A DNA stretch of 64,000 nucleotides from Paenibacillus chondroitinus NBRC 15376 (GTDB lineage: Bacteria > Bacillota > Bacilli > Paenibacillales > NBRC-103111). The stretch covers positions 1 through 64,000 of the forward strand of contig NZ_BILW01000022.1 of assembly GCF_004000765.1 (NCBI RefSeq). The letters are read 5' to 3'. The notes under the pieces were generated by a model, which saw only the letters and a program-made list of their open reading frames with translations, was not told where the DNA came from and did no database searches. The translations under genes were made by a program, and so were the position numbers. This document shows positions 33,507 to 42,795 of this stretch, piece by piece; positions within the stretch are counted from its first letter, which is position 1; every line of letters begins with the position of its first letter.

Positions 33507-35831
33507 CTAAATCTTCTGATACTTCCCAGGCGTCATTCCTTCAAATTTCTTGAAAATACGCAAGAATGTGCTCACATCTGCATAACCGACACGCCATGCG
33601 ACTTCGTTGATCGTCAGGTTGTGCTCAGACAGCAGCACTTTTGCCGCTGACAATCGCGTATGGTTAATGAGATCCAGCAGGGATTCTCCCGTATGTTCTT
33701 TAAATATTTTGGACACGTAGGAAGGTGTCAGCGAAAAAGATTCCCCAATCATCGAGATATTCAAATTGACATCTCGAAAATGCGTCTGAATATAATCGCG
33801 TATATCATCGATCAGATAAGTATGTTGATTCTTCTTGTCGGTTTGAATCCATTCGCAGACCTGTTCAAGCACTCGATTCATATGGGCCATCATGTCCTGA
33901 ACCGTGTCACAGTTCAACAGCCGTTCCACATCTTCAGCATGAGCTTCAAAATTTCGTTTGCTGATCGAGCTCACCTCGTCGAGCGTTTTCAGCATTGTGC
34001 TTGCCAAATTAAATAGCAGACATTTTGCAAGCGGCACTGAAACAGGATGATCCTTGAAATTCGTCTCGTAAATTTCTCCAAGCAGCGCCCGCGATTTGGA
34101 CAAATTCCCCGTCTTCACGTAGTAAACGAGCTGCTGTTCAACGCTCAACGGATAATAGTAATTCCGTCCGGAGCACGCTGCCTCCATGCTGATTTCCTTG
34201 TACAAAATCACCTGCCCATTGCCGCGCACGATGCGATGCTCAAGAGTTTCCAGTGCCTCTTGGTAAGATTGTGAGATGCCATACACGTCATTATGAACAC
34301 CGCTCACAGCAATCGTCATTTCCGCATGGATGTGTTCCTTAATGAACGCTTGCGTTTGGGTGGCCATTCGGATTAATACCAAGTCTTCTTCCTCATTCGA
34401 AAGAAGTGGTTTCAAATTAACGATACAGGCTGTCAGCTCATTCATTTCTGTGGAATAAACCGTTGCATCGCCACCAGCAAGCTCCTCGATCACATTGCTA
34501 AGCACAAAATGAAGCATCTGTGTCTCCTGCCCGAATGATGCATCCGCTTCATCCGTTTGCAGCTTGCCGTAAGCATCAATGCTGAACAGCAGCACCGCAA
34601 ACCGATCCGTAACAAAGTGGACATTGTGGGCGGCAAAAGAATCCGTAAGCGAAAGCTTTTTCTCCAACTGCCCCTTCAATAAACGTGTCAGAAAATGCGC
34701 TCTGATCGTATTATTATGCAGCTTTAACAGCTTGCTAATTTCATCTTTCTCGATAAAGGTATGATGAAGTGCATTTTGCAAAAAGGAATACTCATTCGAT
34801 TTTCCATCAAATCGGAATCCGGACCGCTGCGTCATATTCTGGAGTAGTACTTGAATTGGCATATAATTTTTTCTCAAGAAAATAATCGTAACGATAATGC
34901 CTATTAACAAGCCTAGGGCAATACCCATTCTTGTTATCGCTTTCAAATATTCCATCTTCTCATTGAAGATTTCTGCCGGGAGAACAGACACATATTTCCA
35001 GCCCGTCAGTTCGGATGTAACATAAGACAAAGCCGCTTTGTCATGATTCATCTCAGCGTACACCAAACCTTTTTTCCCTAACAAACGCTCTGATGGCAAG
35101 TTCTCTTGCAGCTCCTGTTTATCTTTGGACGCAGCAATGAAGCGATTATCTCTATCCAAAATCAGTAGCGATGAATCATTGTATTTCGGAATGCTTTCCA
35201 GCAGCTTATTCTCATTAATCAAAATGATTAGAATGGGATAAGGCTGAAGCGGATTATTCAAAACGAGAGACCGGGCAAACATCACCCCAGACATCGCCGT
35301 ACCTTCGTTCCAATATTTCATTGGTGAATACTTATAGACATACTTTTGATCAAATAGCCGTCTCCACTCCTCAAAAGAAGTCTCCTTCCCCGGCTTCATG
35401 AGGGTGAACAGCCCACGGGAATCGGTGTGATTGAACGTGGATACAACGGTATCGCTGTTCGCATACATCACGTAAATTTGCTCAATATAGTCATTGGCTC
35501 GTTGGTAAGTTCTCAGACTTTCGGCAATATTAAACAGTTGATAATAATGATCGTCGAATAACGGCTTTTCAACATTCGCGAAAGAAGAGACATTTTTGTT
35601 TAAAGCAACTTCCAAGCTTAATTGTTCCAAGCCTTTTAACTTACTATCGATAGACATTTCGATCTGCGTGAGAAGCAGCTCGTTCGCCCGATTTATTTCT
35701 TTCTCCACCAGACTGTGCGTTGCCGAATAAAGAATCATACTTATTACAATAGGAACCAACAGCACAGACAAATACGAGATTAGCCATGTGGTTATAACAC
35801 TCCTATTATTTTTCCGAATCTTCTGCAGCAT
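33507..35831 (-). CDS. Membrane-bound AraC-family regulator
   Basis: 774-residue one-component regulator with a membrane helix (about 15-37), a large extracytoplasmic sensor (about 38-295), a second helix (about 300-322) and a C-terminal AraC DNA-binding domain (about 670-774). The latter shows both helix-turn-helix parts (MIGESFSLTPSYVSKIFKEH and INEVAWRVGYADVSTFLRIF). It directly precedes the lyase gene and probably activates the locus when sugars are sensed outside. Start behind GGGAGGTCATTCGT. Confidence 0.93.
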   Translation of the reverse strand: MLQKIRKNNRSVITTWLISYLSVLLVPIVISMILYSATHSLVEKEINRANELLLTQIEMSIDSKLKGLEQLSLEVALNKNVSSFANVEKPLFDDHYYQLFNIAESLRTYQRANDYIEQIYVMYANSDTVVSTFNHTDSRGLFTLMKPGKETSFEEWRRLFDQKYVYKYSPMKYWNEGTAMSGVMFARSLVLNNPLQPYPILIILINENKLLESIPKYNDSSLLILDRDNRFIAASKDKQELQENLPSERLLGKKGLVYAEMNHDKAALSYVTSELTGWKYVSVLPAEIFNEKMEYLKAITRMGIALGLLIGIIVTIIFLRKNYMPIQVLLQNMTQRSGFRFDGKSNEYSFLQNALHHTFIEKDEISKLLKLHNNTIRAHFLTRLLKGQLEKKLSLTDSFAAHNVHFVTDRFAVLLFSIDAYGKLQTDEADASFGQETQMLHFVLSNVIEELAGGDATVYSTEMNELTACIVNLKPLLSNEEEDLVLIRMATQTQAFIKEHIHAEMTIAVSGVHNDVYGISQSYQEALETLEHRIVRGNGQVILYKEISMEAACSGRNYYYPLSVEQQLVYYVKTGNLSKSRALLGEIYETNFKDHPVSVPLAKCLLFNLASTMLKTLDEVSSISKRNFEAHAEDVERLLNCDTVQDMMAHMNRVLEQVCEWIQTDKKNQHTYLIDDIRDYIQTHFRDVNLNISMIGESFSLTPSYVSKIFKEHTGESLLDLINHTRLSAAKVLLSEHNLTINEVAWRVGYADVSTFLRIFKKFEGMTPGKYQKI

Positions 35832-36169
35832 ACGAATGACCTCCCGGCACGATGAGAACGGTTACAATTATTACTTCATGAGGCTTTTGAAGGATCCCCT
35901 TTATTATTAGGGAAAGGGCGATCTTAGTAAATCATCAAAATATAAACACATATGCAATTTATAAAATGAGCCAGTGTTCCAAATGCTACAACATCAATTC
36001 CCAATCGTATGAAACAGTATGAATCCATGAATGAAACTGCCGTAGTTACTAAATAGAAATAACCCGCCCCCATAGATAGGAGCGGGTTAAATGCTATGAA
36101 ATGGAAGACCCTGCTGCCTTGAATCGACTTTTGATAAACACGGTCAGCTTATTTTTCTGCTTTCATAAG
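35832..36169. other. Intergenic stretch with a terminator
   Basis: No gene. It contains the stem AACCCGC / GCGGGTT at 36061-36088, probably ending the SDR transcript, and the promoter area of the AraC gene, without recognisable boxes. Confidence 0.5.
36061..36088 (-). terminator. Terminator of the SDR gene
   Basis: AACCCGC / GCGGGTT with a 14-base loop; on the minus strand it is followed by ATTTCTATTT. Confidence 0.6.
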
Positions 36170-36904
36170 TTATATAAACATCCCGCCGTCTACTTTGAGG
36201 ATCTCTCCTGTCACAAAATGCGAATGCGCAATTAATGAATAAGCGACTTCAGCCACATCTTCCGGAGTTGCAATTCTACCAAGCGGTGTTCCCTCTGCCA
36301 GTCGCTTGATATGATCCTCCTGCCCCTCAACCCATCGGGTTTGTACAATCCCAGGCGCAATACTATTGACGCGAACTTCAGGGGCCATGATGCGGGCAAG
36401 CGATTTCGTTACACTAATAGCAGCGGCTTTCGAGGCGGCATAAGCGATCGAACTGCCTAGCCCCGTCAACCCTGCGACCGACGTAATGTTTACGATACAG
36501 CCTTTCTGCTTTTTTAATTCGACCGCTGCGGCCCGGCTGCAAAAGAAAAGCCCCTTTACATTGACATCCATGACCCTGTCCCAATACTCCTCTTTCAACC
36601 CTTCAAGATCATCATGGCTAACAAAATCGGTCACTCCTGCATTATTGACTAAAATATCCAACTGTCCGAATGAACCTACGGTTTCTTTAATCATTTGGCG
36701 TACCTGAAGATCATCGGAAACCGTAGCTTTAAACAACAGACATTTTACTCCTAAAGCCTCAATTTCTTTTTGGGTCTCCAATGCTTCATTTTCCGATTTG
36801 GAATAATTGATTGTAATATGGACGCCTTCCCTTGCTAAACGAAGAGCGATGGCTTTTCCGATACCGGTTGCAGAGCCGGTAATAACAGCTACATTTCCTC
36901 TCAT
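36170..36904 (-). CDS. Short-chain dehydrogenase/reductase, FabG-like
   Basis: NAD(P)-dependent oxidoreductase of the classical SDR family, 244 residues. Cofactor motif TGSATGIG (about 9-16), NNAG (about 87-90), catalytic Ser in NITSVAG (about 140) and YAASK (Tyr about 153, Lys about 157). Substrate unknown; sequence features are closest to beta-ketoacyl reductase-like enzymes. It stands alone with its own terminator and a palindromic operator upstream. Confidence 0.93.
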   Translation of the reverse strand: MRGNVAVITGSATGIGKAIALRLAREGVHITINYSKSENEALETQKEIEALGVKCLLFKATVSDDLQVRQMIKETVGSFGQLDILVNNAGVTDFVSHDDLEGLKEEYWDRVMDVNVKGLFFCSRAAAVELKKQKGCIVNITSVAGLTGLGSSIAYAASKAAAISVTKSLARIMAPEVRVNSIAPGIVQTRWVEGQEDHIKRLAEGTPLGRIATPEDVAEVAYSLIAHSHFVTGEILKVDGGMFI

Positions 36905-36958
36905 AATTCACCTTATCATTTTTTTTATTTTGCTATTATCTTATTGATCATCCATCTC

Positions 36959-36974
36959 GTTCATTATTATGAAC
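36959..36974. promoter_or_regulatory. Palindromic operator upstream of the SDR gene
   Basis: GTTCAT TATT ATGAAC, a 6-bp dyad, about 55 bases before the start codon, followed by a further ATTGTTC. TetR-like repressors often bind such sites, but no such regulator gene is adjacent. Confidence 0.4.
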
Positions 36975-37057
36975 ATTGTTCTAAATGTTGCCGTAAGAAA
37001 ATATTCCCACAGTTTTCTGCTTGTGTCAATCGAATTTCAGAAAAATATATGAAAGAA

Positions 37058-37091
37058 AAAATCCCTATTCACCAGAAGTGAACAGGGATTT
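37058..37091. terminator. Terminator-like hairpin
   Basis: AAATCCCT ATTCAC / GTGAAC AGGGATTT: a 14-bp stem with a bulge, A-rich on the left and T-rich on the right. Confidence 0.7.
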
Positions 37092-37226
37092 CTATTCTAT
37101 TAGTGCTCGAACGTGACGATAAAAACCAAATTTTTGTTCTGTTGGAGAGGCTGTGTAAATCATTAGGCTAGCCCTACGTAACTAAATTGCCAGTCGAAGT
37201 AGTACCTCTGACAGAGCTTGGTGTTT

Positions 37227-37967
37227 CTAGCCTCTCATCTGAATCTCATAATCTGTAACAATCTTTCCATCGTATTGGATAATTTGACCATTTTGAATCT
37301 TATCAGACAGGATAATGTCGGTACTTATCTGCCCAGCGGCTTCGGGAGACTTGACGAATCCGCCGTGCGCACCAACTTCCATACCGTTCAAATCGGTTGC
37401 GACTGCGCCAGGCATGATGCCGAAAATCTGGCGATGGCTGCCCATTTTTTCAAACTCGTAAGCGTAAGTCAGTGTCATCACGTTGAGTGCTGCTTTGCTC
37501 GTAATGTAAGCGAGCGGGTGCCAAAAGTCGGTCGGCGAAATCGGAACGGTGATATTGACGATTTTCGCGTTGTCTGTCAGAGATGACAGCAGACTTTTGA
37601 TGAGCTCATGCGTGCCGAGAAAATTCGTTTCCATCGTCGTACGTAAATCCTCTGTTGTATAGTCAAATGTGCGCTTTGCGAGGTCGAGCGCCGCGCGCCC
37701 AGGCTTGACACTATCAGGAATTCCAGCATTGTTGACCAAAATATCGAGCGAATCAACCATTTTAGCCGCTGCGTGCAAGCTGTCAAGATTATTTAAATCA
37801 ATCTTGATGAACGTTGCTGATATGCCTTCTGCGGCAAGTTTTTCGACTGCTGCCTGCCCACGGGCTTCATCACGCGCTCCAACGAGAATGTCATAGCCAC
37901 GCTTACCAAGACTTCGAGCGATTTCGAAACCGATTCCTTTATTTGCGCCAGTGACGAGTGCTTTCAT
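37227..37967 (-). CDS. Short-chain dehydrogenase/reductase
   Basis: 246-residue SDR with the cofactor loop TGANKGIG (about 6-13), NNAGIP (about 83-88) and an active site that departs from the consensus. The Ser region is NITVPIS, and the Tyr/Lys pair is AYITSK. It resembles the carbonyl reductase-like group (EIARSLGKRGYDILVGARDE). The start at 37967 is supported by AAGGAGCTCACT. Substrate unknown. Confidence 0.9.
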   Translation of the reverse strand: MKALVTGANKGIGFEIARSLGKRGYDILVGARDEARGQAAVEKLAAEGISATFIKIDLNNLDSLHAAAKMVDSLDILVNNAGIPDSVKPGRAALDLAKRTFDYTTEDLRTTMETNFLGTHELIKSLLSSLTDNAKIVNITVPISPTDFWHPLAYITSKAALNVMTLTYAYEFEKMGSHRQIFGIMPGAVATDLNGMEVGAHGGFVKSPEAAGQISTDIILSDKIQNGQIIQYDGKIVTDYEIQMRG

Positions 37968-38191
37968 AGTGAGCTCCTTTTCGTTTTTTATTTGATACAA
38001 GCATATTATAACTTAACGATAGAATCATCAGTATCCTCAAAAAATTCTTAATTCCTCTGATACGATGCGTTTCTGTGTTTTCATGTAATTCCTTTAAGTA
38101 ATTCAGTTAAGTCATTTGTTTTTGGGGCCTTTATTAGAGCTCCCAATGGATTAAGGCCTGTCTTCAGCTTTAGCTCGAAATAATAAAATCG

Positions 38192-39376
38192 CTAGAGATA
38201 AAAAGACACGATTGAAATCGTCCTCTCCAAAAATCGTTCCCATATATTCAAATCATCAAAATAAGTATCAGAAATACGCATTGACATCTGAAATTCATCC
38301 TGTAACTTTTTCTGGATCTCAGCTATTATCGGTCCATCATAAATCGAGCATACCGATTCCTTATTAAGATAAAAGGTGCGAGTATCAAAATTCGGGGTGC
38401 CCGTCATCACATACTTTCCATCAATGCTCAACAACTTTCCATGAAAAAAACCGTTCTGATATAAATAAATTTCTGCCCCATGTTTCAAAAGCTTTCTTAA
38501 GTACGGGTATGCAGCTTGTTTTATCATAGGGAAATTACTATTAAGCGGAACTAAAATTTTGATAGCAACACCTCGTTTTCTTGCCTCAAGCAGCTCATCC
38601 ACCATTTTCTTTCCAGGTATAAAATAAGGTGATGCAATCACGATCGAATGACTTGCCTTCATTATCCAGTCTTGATATCGCTCCGCCAATCCTTTCCCAT
38701 CTGTAAATAAATAATCATAAAACGTATATCCATTTATAGGGAAGCTGGTATGAACAGGAAAACTGTCACCCGTGTTATTTTTCCAATCAAGCAAAAATTG
38801 TCTTTCCATTTCTTGAGCGCCGTCACCACTGATACGAAAGTGATAATCCTCCCAATGGCCCACTCGTTTATCTTGATCTAAATGTTCCTTTCCCATATTA
38901 AAACCGCCAATATATGCGGTCGTCCCGTCAATCACAGTAATGCGGCGATGATTCCGATTTTGTAAAGTATAGAAGAAATGTGGAAGCGTAGGCTTTCCGC
39001 TAAACGTAAATTGCACCCCAGCTTTTCGTAATCTTTCTCGCATCGATTTCTTAAAAAGAAAGCTTCCCATTCGATCTGTCGATAACTTAACATCGACCCC
39101 TAGTTTTGCCTTATCCTCCAATAAAGCAAGAAATTTATTACTAATTTCATCATTTCGAATGATAAAAAAATGTATATAAATGTACTCTTTCGCATTTTGA
39201 ATATCGGAAAAAAGCGAATCATACAAATCCTGTCCCGCGTTATACATCTGAAAATCGGCATAGTGGTAAGAACTTTGTTTTGCCGCATCAGCTTCTTTTA
39301 CGCCTTTTTCAATGTCTAGATAAACCCATCCTATGAGTAGAAATAGTAATAAAGGTGTAAATAATACCTTTCTCAC
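38192..39376 (-). CDS. Phospholipase D/cardiolipin synthase-family protein
   Basis: Membrane-anchored enzyme with one N-terminal helix (about 3-20) and two PLD domains. The second HKD motif, HGKLLSIDGKYVMTGTPNFD (about residue 327), is complete. The first, NHRRITVIDG (about 163), has Arg in place of the usual Lys, as in some cardiolipin synthases of minor type. It probably transfers phosphatidyl groups between phospholipids. The start is a GTG behind AAAAAGGTGAATTTT; the longer ATG at 39421 has no ribosome binding site. Confidence 0.82.
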   Translation of the reverse strand: MRKVLFTPLLLFLLIGWVYLDIEKGVKEADAAKQSSYHYADFQMYNAGQDLYDSLFSDIQNAKEYIYIHFFIIRNDEISNKFLALLEDKAKLGVDVKLSTDRMGSFLFKKSMRERLRKAGVQFTFSGKPTLPHFFYTLQNRNHRRITVIDGTTAYIGGFNMGKEHLDQDKRVGHWEDYHFRISGDGAQEMERQFLLDWKNNTGDSFPVHTSFPINGYTFYDYLFTDGKGLAERYQDWIMKASHSIVIASPYFIPGKKMVDELLEARKRGVAIKILVPLNSNFPMIKQAAYPYLRKLLKHGAEIYLYQNGFFHGKLLSIDGKYVMTGTPNFDTRTFYLNKESVCSIYDGPIIAEIQKKLQDEFQMSMRISDTYFDDLNIWERFLERTISIVSFYL

Positions 39377-39742
39377 ACAAAATTCACCTTTTTTGTGATT
39401 ACTATTATCCGGGAAGGGCATTTTTATACAATCTAAAATTTCGCGGTCTTAGTTTATCACAAACAAAGGTGGCATTTGAAAAAACATTTGGGGTCAAAGA
39501 GCATGCCTTTTAAACTCATAGTGAGCACCCTTACGTCGAAATAATCACTAATATTGGCATTGACATGGTTATTTTTTTCTTACTTGGTTAACATACTAAT
39601 AGTTTGAATGATTGATCTTGAACTGCTCTTGTCAGCGAACTAATGATATTATTAATCATATGAAGTAATATGAAAAGTACATACTTTTTTGTTACATAGT
39701 AATTAAATAGTTACAATTAGAATGGAAGGTGTTATATCAAAT
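39377..39742. other. Divergent intergenic region holding the hxlR promoter
   Basis: A 366-base stretch without a gene. The one notable element is the 29-bp operator-like sequence at 39673-39701. Confidence 0.5.
39673..39701 (+). promoter_or_regulatory. Operator-like element upstream of the HxlR gene
   Basis: AAAAGTACATACTTTTTTGT followed by TACATAGTA. It matches 51757-51785 at 25 of 29 positions, and both lie upstream of genes for which HxlR control is plausible. It contains AAAGTA/TACTTT half-sites, as known HxlR/DUF24 regulators use TACT/AGTA type dyads. Confidence 0.65.
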
Positions 39743-40090
39743 ATGAAAACATATTATTGCGACCTAGAGATTTCATTGGAGGTTATTGGAGGTAAGTGGA
39801 AGGGACTTATTTTGTACCATTTGATAAAGGGGCCAAAACGAACAAGCGAGTTAAAAAAACTTATTCAAAGCATTTCTCAAAAAATGCTAATTCAAACACT
39901 TCGCGAATTAGAGACTGACGGGCTCATTCACAGGGAGACGTATAAACAAGTACCTCCTAAAGTTGAATATTCAACTACTGAACTTGGTCAGTCGCTCGAA
40001 CCTATGCTGAGAGCACTTTGTTCCTGGGGTGGCGATTATGCAGCAAAAAGATTCTCAGAGGATGAGTATCAAATTCTATCCGTAGAATAG
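39743..40090 (+). CDS. HxlR-type (DUF24) winged-helix regulator
   Basis: 115-residue MarR/DUF24-family repressor. The helix-turn-helix is GPKRTSELKKLIQSISQKMLIQTLRELE (about residues 32-59). The family wing reads VPPKVEYSTTELGQSL. A Cys at residue 6 (MKTYYC) matches the conserved redox-sensing Cys of YodB, CatR and HypR, which respond to quinones, aldehydes or hypochlorite. The start is the ATG behind GAAGGTG. It probably controls its own gene and the redox cluster at 45-51 kb (see findings). Confidence 0.9.
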   Translation: MKTYYCDLEISLEVIGGKWKGLILYHLIKGPKRTSELKKLIQSISQKMLIQTLRELETDGLIHRETYKQVPPKVEYSTTELGQSLEPMLRALCSWGGDYAAKRFSEDEYQILSVE

Positions 40091-40129
40091 TGTCAATTAT
40101 ATCTATTAAACTTTTAATAACTTAAAATG

Positions 40130-40167
40130 CAGTCCTGTGAACACTGGCTTTGGTGTTTACAGGACTG
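40130..40167. terminator. Terminator of hxlR
   Basis: CAGTCCTGTGAACAC / GTGTTTACAGGACTG: a 15-bp stem with one mismatch, followed by TTTAAATT. Confidence 0.8.
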
Positions 40168-40279
40168 TTTAAATTAAAGCTGTCACAGCAATTCTAAGAA
40201 TAATCAAATAAAGCATTATAAGTTGAATTACTATCTTAATTGTTCCGAAAAATAAAATCCGCTTTTTCAGTAGCTTCTA

Positions 40280-41383
40280 TTATGTACCTCGTATAGGTTC
40301 CTTACTGCGCTTCCGGATCATTGCAAATACTGCTAATAATATCGGAAAGATAATACAGGGAAGTAGTGATGAAATAGGAAAAATTTTATCTCCATATGTA
40401 AAGTGATCAGCCGTTCGAATAAAGCTTCTACTGGCATGTGCAAAAAATAGCAAACCGACCACAAATACAAAAGGTTTTTTTTTCTTAATATTAAAAACAT
40501 TTCCTAATATAAGAGTAAATACATACTGCAAAACAATGGAATATATTAATGTGAGAACCGTCCATAATCCAATAAGAATGACCTCGATTCTTTCCAAATA
40601 TTCTCCGAATTTCACCAATTGTAATGTTGAAAAAAATGGAAAGGTTGATGCTTTCACATAATTTAACCCTAATGAACCAAGAGTCAAATATGTAATAATT
40701 AGCATATAGAGCCCTGACATAATAATTGCAATCAAAGAACTTGAAAATAATTTTTGGGGTTGTTCAACTCTTGACATTAAAAAGCCAAATGTAATTAATT
40801 CAGAAAATGTAAATGTAAATAAGTGCAAACTCTGCACAATGATTTCGGAAAATTTACTTTGAAAAGGAGGAAGGAATGGGTTGGTTTGAATCTCAGGAAA
40901 TACAAATAGGCAAGTAGCAAGAAAGCCAATTAAAAAGAATGGTAAAACAGCGAAATTAGTTCGTACTAATGTGCCAAGGCCTATGTACACACCATATGTA
41001 GAACAAATAACACAAGCCAATATCATAATATTCGCATTTGTATTGGGCAACAAAATCGTCGTATAGAACATTGACAACGCTCGAAAACCACCAGAAGCGT
41101 TCTCAAGATTATTGAGTAGATAAATACAAAGCATGGCTTTACCGACCCATTTTCCGATTAAATGATTACAAATTTCAGCCAAACTTTTTTGTGGAAACTG
41201 ACGTTGAACATAACAGATGAGCGACAAAACACCAATTCCCATAAAAATATTCACAACATTAGCGATCCAAACGTCTTGTTGTAATACTTTTGCTTCGGAT
41301 AGGAATAGTCCTTCGAATCCAGTTATAAAACCGAATATTAGAAAACTGAACTGTATATGCGATATCTTTTCTAAGCCTGCCAT
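40280..41383 (-). CDS. GerB-family germination permease, B subunit
   Basis: Membrane subunit of the second germinant receptor, expected to bind the germinant. 367 residues with about ten predicted helices, related to amino acid transporters. Family features: EKISHIQFSFLIFGFITGFEGL at the N-terminus and SFIRTADHFTYGDKIFPISSLL near the C-terminus. The start is behind GGTGGGGATCTGA. It is the last gene of an A-C-D-B operon and follows the D gene by 23 bases. Confidence 0.92.
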   Translation of the reverse strand: MAGLEKISHIQFSFLIFGFITGFEGLFLSEAKVLQQDVWIANVVNIFMGIGVLSLICYVQRQFPQKSLAEICNHLIGKWVGKAMLCIYLLNNLENASGGFRALSMFYTTILLPNTNANIMILACVICSTYGVYIGLGTLVRTNFAVLPFFLIGFLATCLFVFPEIQTNPFLPPFQSKFSEIIVQSLHLFTFTFSELITFGFLMSRVEQPQKLFSSSLIAIIMSGLYMLIITYLTLGSLGLNYVKASTFPFFSTLQLVKFGEYLERIEVILIGLWTVLTLIYSIVLQYVFTLILGNVFNIKKKKPFVFVVGLLFFAHASRSFIRTADHFTYGDKIFPISSLLPCIIFPILLAVFAMIRKRSKEPIRGT

Positions 41384-41406
41384 TCAGATCCCCACCTGTT
41401 TATTTT

Positions 41407-41631
41407 CTAATGGTTGAAGTTGAAATAATCGGATATAGGTGAATATAATGCATAGTATACACTTTCTACTGTTGGCCATTTTTCTCCAATATGTGGAGTA
41501 AAATAACCCGTGATCACACAACATAATACCAATATCAATATAGCATCCGATACATAAGACTTTTTGAGTAAATGTACAAATAATACGATTCCATAACAGA
41601 GAGAACCAACCATAAAAACGGCATTTACCAT
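41407..41631 (-). CDS. Small membrane protein, germinant receptor D-subunit type
   Basis: 74 residues with two membrane helices (about 5-22 and 30-47) and a short polar tail. It begins in the stop codon of the C-subunit gene (TAATG) behind GGAGGAAGAG, so it is translated with it. Size, topology and position fit the D subunits found in some GerA-type operons of bacilli. D subunits modulate the germination rate; no enzymatic role is known. A longer reading frame into the C gene is only overlap. Confidence 0.75.
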   Translation of the reverse strand: MVNAVFMVGSLCYGIVLFVHLLKKSYVSDAILILVLCCVITGYFTPHIGEKWPTVESVYYALYSPISDYFNFNH

Positions 41632-42794
41632 TAATCTCTTCCTCCGATGGATGTAGTCATACCAGTTCTTTCTATTTTGACTGAGACATGAGTCTGAATT
41701 GGCATTGTAGGATAAATATTCTCCCAATCCCTTTGAATAACTTTCCATTCGTTAGGATGATGCTGTATCAACACATCCGAAAATCCAATAATATCCACTT
41801 TCAAATCTTTTTGAAAATAGTTTAAGGTAGTTTTTATAACTTTTTCAATATGCTCAGCAGCGGCTTTCTCCATCTGATTTATGTTTGCTGAATCTAAAAC
41901 TTTTGTATCCTGATTCACACTTTCTACAGCTGCATCTAATTTCATATTTAGTCTGATTACTGGATTGCCGTTGCTAAACTCACTGTGAATTTCTGAATTC
42001 GACACATGAAATACAGAAGTAAAATCGAGGCCAGATTTCAATTCAATATTTTCAGGAAATTCAAGATTTCTCCATATTTTTTTGTTGGTTAAGATGTTTA
42101 CCACCAAGACATCGTTTCCATTCAACCAACCAGCCAATTTTTCTTTGTAGATTACTGCACCCCCGCTCAATAAAGGAACGTCTCTGTTTTTAGATTCGGA
42201 TGGTTTCAAAATTAAACTGGCTGCAACAAATCCCCGATAAGGATTCGGGAATAAGTTAACAAAATCTTTTAAAAGGATTGGAGCACTCTGACCGAGAAGT
42301 TTATTATTCCGAATTTGACCTAATAAATCATTCGAAACCATGTCTCCAGATTCGGGTTTTAGTTTTAATTTGTCTGAAGCTAGACCTTTCGTAATGATCG
42401 GGAAAGATGTAATTCGGAACTCACGTTTCCTTGTTAAATAATCTACTACTTCGTATAAAGAATACCGTGCAGCATCCTCACCAACGATAAAAAATTTATT
42501 GTGCTGATATATGGCATTTTTACCGGCATGAGCTCGCATTTTCTTACCTGCTTCTAATAGCGTACTTCCCGTTTCACTTGAGATTTTTTGAGTAAATGAT
42601 CCCGCTTTTTCTTGGCTCGAGTTGGTCGGCAAAACGCAATATGATGTAAATGTATATTCTTTGGATTTAATATCATAATCTAGGGCTACTGCTGTATCTA
42701 TTGCAATATCTCCGATTTCGTTAGCATCCCTCGAGCAGCCTCCCATTAAAACGACAACTATACATAAAAGTATAAACTTTTCAATATCCCTCAT
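41631..42794 (-). CDS. Ger(x)C-family germination lipoprotein, C subunit
   Basis: 387-residue lipoprotein with lipobox MGGC (Cys about residue 20), followed by SRDANEIGDIAIDTAVALDYD, the usual post-lipobox region. The start at 42794 comes directly after the A-subunit stop. It overlaps the D-subunit start by one base. It belongs to the A-C-D-B operon. Confidence 0.92.
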   Translation of the reverse strand: MRDIEKFILLCIVVVLMGGCSRDANEIGDIAIDTAVALDYDIKSKEYTFTSYCVLPTNSSQEKAGSFTQKISSETGSTLLEAGKKMRAHAGKNAIYQHNKFFIVGEDAARYSLYEVVDYLTRKREFRITSFPIITKGLASDKLKLKPESGDMVSNDLLGQIRNNKLLGQSAPILLKDFVNLFPNPYRGFVAASLILKPSESKNRDVPLLSGGAVIYKEKLAGWLNGNDVLVVNILTNKKIWRNLEFPENIELKSGLDFTSVFHVSNSEIHSEFSNGNPVIRLNMKLDAAVESVNQDTKVLDSANINQMEKAAAEHIEKVIKTTLNYFQKDLKVDIIGFSDVLIQHHPNEWKVIQRDWENIYPTMPIQTHVSVKIERTGMTTSIGGRD

Positions 42795-42795
42795 A

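Noticed and set aside
41632-41748. N-terminal extension of the small D-subunit frame into the C-subunit gene
   Set aside because: The ATG overlapping the C stop has a perfect GGAGGAAGAG site; the extension is out-of-frame reading of the C gene.
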